Made by a program: the position numbers and the translations under genes. Source: an uncultured Pelagibacteraceae bacterium (GTDB lineage: Bacteria; Pseudomonadota; Alphaproteobacteria; Pelagibacterales; Pelagibacteraceae). From it: a stretch of DNA of 6,646 bases. The stretch lies in assembly GCA_913052435.1 (NCBI GenBank), contig CAJXDV010000055.1:1-6646 (forward strand), read 5' to 3'. Shown piece by piece: positions 6,319 to 6,646 of the stretch; positions within the stretch are counted from its first letter, which is position 1; every line of letters starts with the position of its first letter. The notes beneath the pieces are model-generated. The model was given only the letters and a program-made list of their open reading frames with translations. It ran no database searches and was not told the DNA's origin.

Positions 6319-6646
6319 CAAAACAAATTATTTCTTTAAGTGAAAATGCTGCAATAAGAATTAAAGAGATTATGTCTACAGCAGAAAAAAATTCTATTGG
6401 AGTTAGAGTAGGAGTTAAATCTGGAGGATGTGCTGGCATGTCTTACATAATGGAATATGCGAAAGAGCTAAATCCTAATGATGAAGTTATTGAGGATAAA
6501 GGAGTAAAGGTATTTATAGATTCATCAGCAGTAATGTACCTTTTAGGTACCGAGATGGATTATAAAAAAAGAGAATTTTCATCATCATTTGTATTCAATA
6601 ATCCAAATGAAACAGAGCGCTGTGGCTGCGGAGAGTCTTTTAAAAC
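6315..6646 (+). CDS. sufA: A-type Fe-S carrier SufA (HesB/IscA family), C-terminus cut by edge
   Basis: From the ATG at 6315, overlapping the sufT stop as ATGA, 110 codons remain open to the right edge. The product is an A-type carrier that receives clusters from SufBCD and hands them to apoproteins. All three ligand cysteines are present: Cys39 in SGGCAGMSY, and Cys103 and Cys105 in the ending ERCGCGESF. Family members normally end a few residues after CGCGESF, so only the last few codons should be missing. The spacing and sequence fit the SUF-associated type; IscA and ErpA are very similar, and the name SufA rests on operon context. Confidence 0.93.
   Translation, partial: MTKQIISLSENAAIRIKEIMSTAEKNSIGVRVGVKSGGCAGMSYIMEYAKELNPNDEVIEDKGVKVFIDSSAVMYLLGTEMDYKKREFSSSFVFNNPNETERCGCGESFK

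Larger units (their letters stand above)
497..6646 (+). other. suf operon: iscR-sufBCDSUTA, single transcription unit
   Basis: Eight co-directional genes with junctions of 0, 0, -1, +3, -4, +1 and -4 nt, no internal terminator and no space for internal promoters between genes. Every functional class for SUF assembly is present: regulator, scaffold and ATPase (B, C, D), desulfurase (S), sulfur acceptor (U), maturation factor (T) and carrier (A). The operon may continue beyond the right edge. Single-transcript expression is inferred from spacing. Confidence 0.88.

Noticed and set aside
5684..6439. Minus-strand open frames of 72-93 codons opposite sufU, sufT and the start of sufA
   Set aside because: They are shadows of well-supported plus-strand genes and carry no recognisable protein features.

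Overview
The window holds an almost complete SUF-type iron-sulfur cluster biogenesis operon, with the first part of an unrelated, divergently transcribed hydrolase gene at its left edge. The DNA is very AT-rich (GC clearly below one third by eye). The proteins are rich in Lys, Asn and Ile, intergenic space is almost absent, and the SufB, SufC and IscR sequences are clearly proteobacterial. This is typical of a streamlined, free-living marine alphaproteobacterium of the SAR11 (Pelagibacterales) kind. That assignment is inferred from composition and gene style; no taxonomic marker is present.

Layout: positions 1-368 carry, on the minus strand, the N-terminal 122 residues of a COG2945-type alpha/beta hydrolase that runs off the left edge. 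Positions 369-496 are the only real intergenic region. It contains a promoter overlapped by a 25-bp site that agrees at 24 of 25 positions with the E. coli type 1 IscR operator consensus. From 497 to the right edge, eight plus-strand genes follow with junctions between +3 and -4 nt: iscR, sufB, sufC, sufD, sufS, sufU, sufT and sufA. sufA is cut by the edge only a few codons before its expected end. There are no internal terminators or gaps, so this is best read as a single transcription unit.

How the genes work together (known families): SufS takes sulfur from cysteine as an enzyme persulfide. A SufU-type zinc protein, in place of the SufE usual in proteobacteria, probably accepts it. The SufB-SufC-SufD scaffold builds the cluster using SufC ATPase activity. 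SufA passes clusters on to client proteins, and SufT (DUF59/MIP18 family) helps maturation. IscR senses cluster supply through its Cys3-His site and, when loaded, should bind the operator and shut off the operon, including its own gene.

I see no mobile element, CRISPR array, RNA gene or undescribed system. The points worth a second look are the near-consensus type 1 operator on a suf (not isc) operon, the stretched cysteine spacing of IscR, the SufS/SufU pairing, a double cysteine at the SufS active site, and three A10 tracts inside coding sequence.
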